DNA from: Sesamum alatum
Taxonomy: Eukaryota; Streptophyta; Magnoliopsida; Lamiales; Pedaliaceae
DNA: 64,000 nt
NCBI GenBank assembly: GCA_034509735.1
Contig: JACGWO010000004.1
Location: 13,745,395-13,809,394, forward strand
Direction: 5' to 3'
The notes beneath the pieces were generated by a model. The model was not told the origin of the DNA, ran no database searches, and saw only the letters and a program-made list of their open reading frames with translations. Positions 60,101-64,000 of this stretch are shown in pieces; position 1 is the stretch's first letter, and every line of letters starts with the position of its first letter. A program made the translations under genes and the position numbers.

Positions 60101-61585
60101 GACCGTAGACAGAAGGACAAGTGTACTGTTAGAGGCTAAATGTTCATCCTCGAAATTTCACCTAGTCTCTAGTGCCATGGACCGTTGCTAGATGGCCACC
60201 CATGGTAACAGACGGATTCTAGGAATCCGACCAAGTCTAGCTGAAAGGTGAACCTAAAGAGTCACACACAATCCACACACATCAAGTATTTAATTTAGAA
60301 TTAAATATTGGAGAAAAGGAATAATTAAATTGGATTGAATCGGGTCCTTTATTTTCTTGGAGAATTAATTCCTATTATTTGATAAAAGGAATTAATCTAA
60401 TAAATTAGATTTATTAGAGGATTAATTTAATAGGCCTAGAATAAATATTTATAATTTATTATATTTATTTATTTGGCCTTTGGAATATTTAATAGAATTT
60501 AAATATTCCACTAAATTAAATTAATAGTTGAGATTGAAAGGGAGAGATGGATGACTAGGATTAATTTGACTAGGTCAAATACTACTTTGACTAGGACTTT
60601 GACTAGGTCAAAATCCTAATCAAAATAGACCTCTTTAGAGTTGGAGTTTAAAGAGGATTAAACTCCTCCTCTATATATAGTCCTAGCCTTTCACTATTTG
60701 AGGGATGATGAAATTCCAAGACACACACAACACACACAAACTCGGCTCCCTCTCTCCCTTCTCTCGGCCGCCCCCTCTCTTTCGCTCTCAAGAAAATACT
60801 TCTTGATTCTTTTGTTCTCGGAACATTAGATCAAAAGGCGAATTAATACCGTTAATTAATAACGTGTTATTAATTCATCCTCTCCAATATTATACTTGTT
60901 CGTTCGCTAGCACGACGTGCAAGATACGTGGGTGGATTGCGTGTTACTATTTGGAGAGTCTCAACAACGAGACTTGGAGCAAATCAGGGAACAACGCGAG
61001 TAGCAGTTAGAAGACAAAAACGACAATCGGTAGGTTCCGATTTAATTCTTCGTTCCTTTTGTTTTTTAATCCTATGGCCTCCATGATTTATTTATGTTCT
61101 TTAATATCATGAGATACACCGAACACCCGGGAAAGTTCAAGGGCGCACCCCTTAAACGTGTTTATTTATTTTATCTAAGCATGCTTTAATTTTTGTATTC
61201 AATTTTATACCGCGCTTCTGCATTCGCGCTATTTCCCGGGACGATCCACAATCTTTCAGAGTGTTCATGTGGCAAATAGAATCAATTTGGAATACCATGC
61301 TCCTATGCCCAAAAGGTATGCGCTACATATAGGCTTAACGCTGCATCAATGGTTAAGCAATATTATGCTTTAATGCCTTACCGAATGACATATTCTAAAT
61401 CTTTTCAACCGATAATGACAGAAGACTATTGGGATATTCCCAATTTTCAATTGGTCCACGACGATACTCTTCGTACCTCAACTCGTCCGGGTCGACGCCA
61501 AAGTACTCGAATACCTAATGAAATGGATTGGGCACAAGCTCATGCACGACAACAAATTCGCAGTCAATCCTTTGAGCCAAAATAA
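57163..61585 (+). pseudogene. mudrA-like: mudrA-type MULE transposase, disrupted
   Basis: The frame starts at ATG 57163 with an acidic N terminus, shifts at an 11-C run (57517-57527), and continues with the MuDR N-terminal domain (NKEHLKDAVKDYSIGHAHRE). An 87 bp intron (57909-57995) leads into WCRWYFQGIDKAKLRRW. The MULE domain follows: AFKPCIEGFQYCRKLIGVDG has the first catalytic aspartate, and LISDRN (about 58663) the second. The later part shows NMSESINGVLKGARRLPVT. The SWIM zinc finger begins ECSCGK and is split by a solo LTR after codon E; the last ligand reads Y where H is expected (CSY). Stops: TAG 58418-58420, TAA 58601-58603 and TAG 61277-61279, all at positions where W is usual, plus frameshifts near 58725 and 58843. 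It is dead. In the family it cuts and inserts the element. Its first codon lies almost against the PMD gene, so a head deletion is likely. Confidence 0.85.
59271..61258 (+). mobile_element. Solo LTR, copy G, with perfect GAGTG duplications
   Basis: The copy starts TGTTAGAATAGGTGACCATG and ends CGATCCACAATCTTTCA. The flanks are GAGTG (59266-59270) and GAGTG (61259-61263). It is 1988 bp. It lies within the SWIM finger of mudrA, so removing it and one duplication rejoins the reading frame. The hairpin GTTCAAGGG and CCCTTAAAC lies at 61135-61158. Confidence 0.92.
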
Positions 61586-61709
61586 TCTCCAAAGGTAGGG
61601 TCGTAGACGGCAAAATAATGTACTAAATACTTGAATACATATTTTTATGCAATTTTTTAGTGTATTATTTTTAATTCTAAATTTTTATAATCGTAATTCT
61701 TTAAACTAT

Positions 61710-62069
61710 CATAAAGTCAATTATATTATTTTGTAATGAATAATAATTAGCTTGAAATAATAAAATAAGATATAATTAGTAAATTAAATATAAATTAACG
61801 ATTTACAATAAATAAAAATTAAAAAAACAAATTAAAAAAATAAAAAAAGGTTGCTGGCGTCGCTGCCTTGGCTAGCGACCGTGGGTCGCTGGCTCAGCTC
61901 ACGACCCACAGTCGTGAGTTGGGCCAACGGCCGTAGCATAAAAAAATAATTTTTAATGGCCGATCGCGAGCTTGGCTCGCGATCGGCCATATTTTTTCAA
62001 TTGTTACCGCTTTGGCGGTATTACTGCGATTTTTTATTTATTATGCAATTTTTTTTATATAAATGGGCC
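61710..62069 (-). repeat. Right terminal inverted repeat of the Mutator-like element
   Basis: It is the mirror of 55003-55365. It keeps a perfect hairpin at 61958-61988: GGCCGATCGCGAGC, TTG, GCTCGCGATCGGCC. The left copy of this hairpin has decayed (GGCTGATCGCGAGCC) by C-to-T type changes. Confidence 0.85.
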
Positions 62070-62176
62070 TTCATCGACCACCACTCTGAGAGGGTGTTTG
62101 CCAAAACTTATTTAAAAGATTTTTTAAGATCACACATCTTGTAAGATTTTTTGGGAACTTATAAGATGTTATCATA

Positions 62177-62464
62177 TTTTAAAAAAGAATTTAATGTAAT
62201 TTACCTCCCTATGATATTGCAAATGAGCAAATTACCTTCATATAAAAAAAATTAATAATAATTTACCTCCATGTATTCTTTAAAATGGAGTTTACCTTCT
62301 TAGACAGAGAGGTAAATTGCTTCATATTAAAAGAATACAGGGAGGTAAATTGATATATTTTAAAAAACACAGGGAGGTAATTTCCTATTTTATTTTTTGT
62401 AGGGGAGTAATTTGCTCATTTGCAATATCACAGGAAGATCGCTTGCATTTTTCTCTTTTAAAAA
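62177..62464. mobile_element. MITE of family M3
   Basis: The left arm TTTAATGTAATTTACCTCCC, TATGATATTGCAAATGAGC is mirrored by GCTCATTTGCAATATCACAG, ending TTGCATTTTTCTCTTTTA. It is related to the cluster at 25727-26430. Confidence 0.7.
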
Positions 62465-62758
62465 TAAGTTCATTAAGTGTTTGGATAATTAAGACTATGA
62501 AACTTATAAAATATTAGTAATGCAAACTTATAATTAATTTGCAGAAATTGGTTAAAATCATATAAATAAATTAGCAACTCATTTTGTTTTCAAAAATTTA
62601 TAAGTTCGTAACATCTTATTTTCAGAGTTTATTAGATATTTTCTTAAAAAAAATATCAAAACATTTTGTAACATCTTATAAGTTCTCAAAGAGCTTATAA
62701 GCTCACGTAGAGACACTCTAATTCATAGACCAAATAACTCAAAATTTATGAATAATTT

Positions 62759-62990
62759 TTAAGGTGAATTACAGTGACACCCCTTGAGGTTAGATCAAAA
62801 TATACAAACACCTCTTAGTTGTGTAAAATTACGACTACACCCCCTATTCAAAGATAAAGCTTACACTAATACCCCTTGAAAAATATTACACTAACACTTC
62901 TTAGGGGGTATAGCTGTAATTTTATAAAAGACAAGAGGTGTTTGTGTAATTGGACCTAACCTCAGGGGGTGTCAATGTAATTTACCCTAA
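62759..62990. mobile_element. MITE with TTAAGGTGAATTACA ends (family M6)
   Basis: The left end TTAAGGTGAATTACAGTGAC, ACCCCTTGAGGTTAG pairs with CTAACCTCAGGGGGTGTCAA, TGTAATTTACCCTAA. TTA/TAA edges suit a PIF/Harbinger-type target. It is 232 bp and non-coding. Confidence 0.75.
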
Positions 62991-63620
62991 TATTTATTAT
63001 GATAAGAGTAATATATATATATATATAGATGTATATGTATACAAAGCGTATTATCTATATTAAATATGAATAAGGAACACTCTCTACACTCACAAACGGC
63101 GGTTAATGACACCGCCATACCAAATTTTAGATACTAAAAATGTCTTTTAACTAATAAGACTAGAAACTGTGGCACACAGTACATCAACACATAATTTTTA
63201 GTAATGCTTTTATTTTATTGAAACTCATATAATTTGTTCCTATGTATTAAAATATGTCAATGTTCTACAACTTGACATTTAAAAACTGTCTAATAACCTT
63301 TACTAATGCAGTAATCATCCATACATACCGTACACAAATTAAATTAAAAATTAAAACTTTGTACAATATATAGTATAATGATGATTATATATACATTTGC
63401 AACACAAATACTAATATGTTATTTCTATTCTAATTGACAATAAACTTAAACAAAATAGGAGTAAATTTAATTTTTGAGTACATGTATAATTACATGAAAT
63501 TAGTCTAAAGGAACTTAATGAATAATTAGTTCAATTACATGAGTTGGGAAGTTGAAGGGCATTTTTTATGTATAATAATTTGGTATAATGGTATGAAAAC
63601 TACAATCTTGTGTCTATAAG
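62991..63620. other. AT-rich intergenic DNA, no gene recognised
   Basis: Only a small palindrome GGCGGTTAATGACACCGCC near 63098-63116 stands out. Confidence 0.4.
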
Positions 63621-63624
63621 ACTA

Positions 63625-63855
63625 TAGGTGCACAAAGGCCCGGGTCAGTCCAGGATCGATACTGACCAGCCCGCAAAAGCTCAATCCAGGACCAAACCAC
63701 TACTATTCACAGCCGGTCTTGGAGTGGTCCTGGGTATTTAAATGGGCCCCAATTGGGTAAATTTTTAAATCAAGGCCCAGCCCATGGATTGACCTGGTTG
63801 AGGCCCGAACCAAGCCAGACCAGGCCCGGGTCAAGCCCGGATGTGCCTGTTTTAT
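63625..63855. repeat. GC-rich CCCGGG/GGCCC dispersed-type repeat
   Basis: A 230 bp island has repeated AGGCCCGGGTCA, GGCCCGAACC and GACCAGGCCC in an AT-rich setting. It has no open frame. It may be a short interspersed or foldback repeat; the termini are not defined. Confidence 0.45.
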
Positions 63856-64000
63856 TTTCTATTTATGAATTTGAGGTGTTCTTTTGAGCAATTATTTAAA
63901 TTTATGGTTGTCTAATAAACAAATAAAAAATTAAATCACACAAGAATTATGATTAGAAAAAACAGTTACGATTATATAATAAACTTAAATAATAATTTAA

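Larger units (their letters stand above)
55003..62069 (+). mobile_element. Complete Mutator-like element carrying mudrA and a PMD gene
   Basis: The flanks are TACATCGACC (54993-55002) and TTCATCGACC (62070-62079), a ten-base duplication with one mismatch. The ends GACCCATTTATATAAAA and TTTTATATAAATGGGCC are inverted, and the terminal inverted repeats reach about 360 bp (to about 55365, and from about 61710). Inside, a plant-mobile-domain gene (minus) and a mudrA transposase gene (plus) start back to back near 57160. A solo LTR (59271-61258) sits in mudrA. It spans 7.07 kb, 5.07 kb without the LTR and its duplication. Confidence 0.9.

Overview
The window is AT-rich nuclear DNA of a flowering plant, probably a eudicot. 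It carries plant-only transposon families: CACTA elements with Transpos_assoc, Transposase_21, Transposase_24, DUF4216 and DUF4218 domains, a Mutator-like element with a plant mobile domain gene, a Tat-type Ty3/Gypsy element with an antisense gene, Ty1/Copia LTRs, and short-hairpin Helitrons. Introns are short GT..AG introns with T-rich tails. No rRNA or tRNA gene and no prokaryotic-style operon was seen. The species cannot be named from the sequence. I found one plausible host protein gene (26573-26830, minus). Almost everything else is nested, decayed transposable elements.

Layout. 1-3306: a CACTA remnant with a decayed transposase, split by a roughly 290 bp GC-richer, organelle-like insert. 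3307-6749: leader, primer-binding site and LTR of a minus-strand Copia element, with a 2.2 kb solo LTR inside. 6750-10788: MITEs, a spliced but decayed minus-strand coiled-coil gene, and a small CACTA-type element with TGA target duplications. 10789-13010: a solo LTR with perfect AAAAC duplications. 14218-24005: a terminally complete 9.8 kb CACTA element (TSD TAA). Its TNP2 gene has lost the catalytic core, its TNP1 gene is nearly intact, and an LTR copy sits inside it. 24559-28314: a solo Tat LTR, MITEs and the small host gene. 27866-34003: a minus-strand Tat/Gypsy element made of integrase end, 13-unit tandem repeat, antisense spliced gene and 3' LTR, invaded by LTR pieces. 35163-45185: a four-level nest in which a CACTA transposase is cut by a Copia 3' end, whose LTR is cut by another LTR, which holds a 1.5 kb foldback element. 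46869-54072: Helitrons in tandem and tail-to-tail. 55003-62069: a complete Mutator-like element with long terminal inverted repeats, a mudrA gene and a divergent plant-mobile-domain gene, split by a solo LTR with GAGTG duplications. 62177-64000: MITEs and a GC-rich repeat.

The copies of the 2 kb LTR family (3924, 10789, 17869, 29598, 34004, 35742, 37784, 59271) tie the window together. Their target duplications allow relative dating of the nests, and the copy at 35742 sits directly behind a Copia RNase H end and polypurine tract, which identifies the family. No element appears fully autonomous: every transposase reading frame carries stops, frameshifts or deletions.
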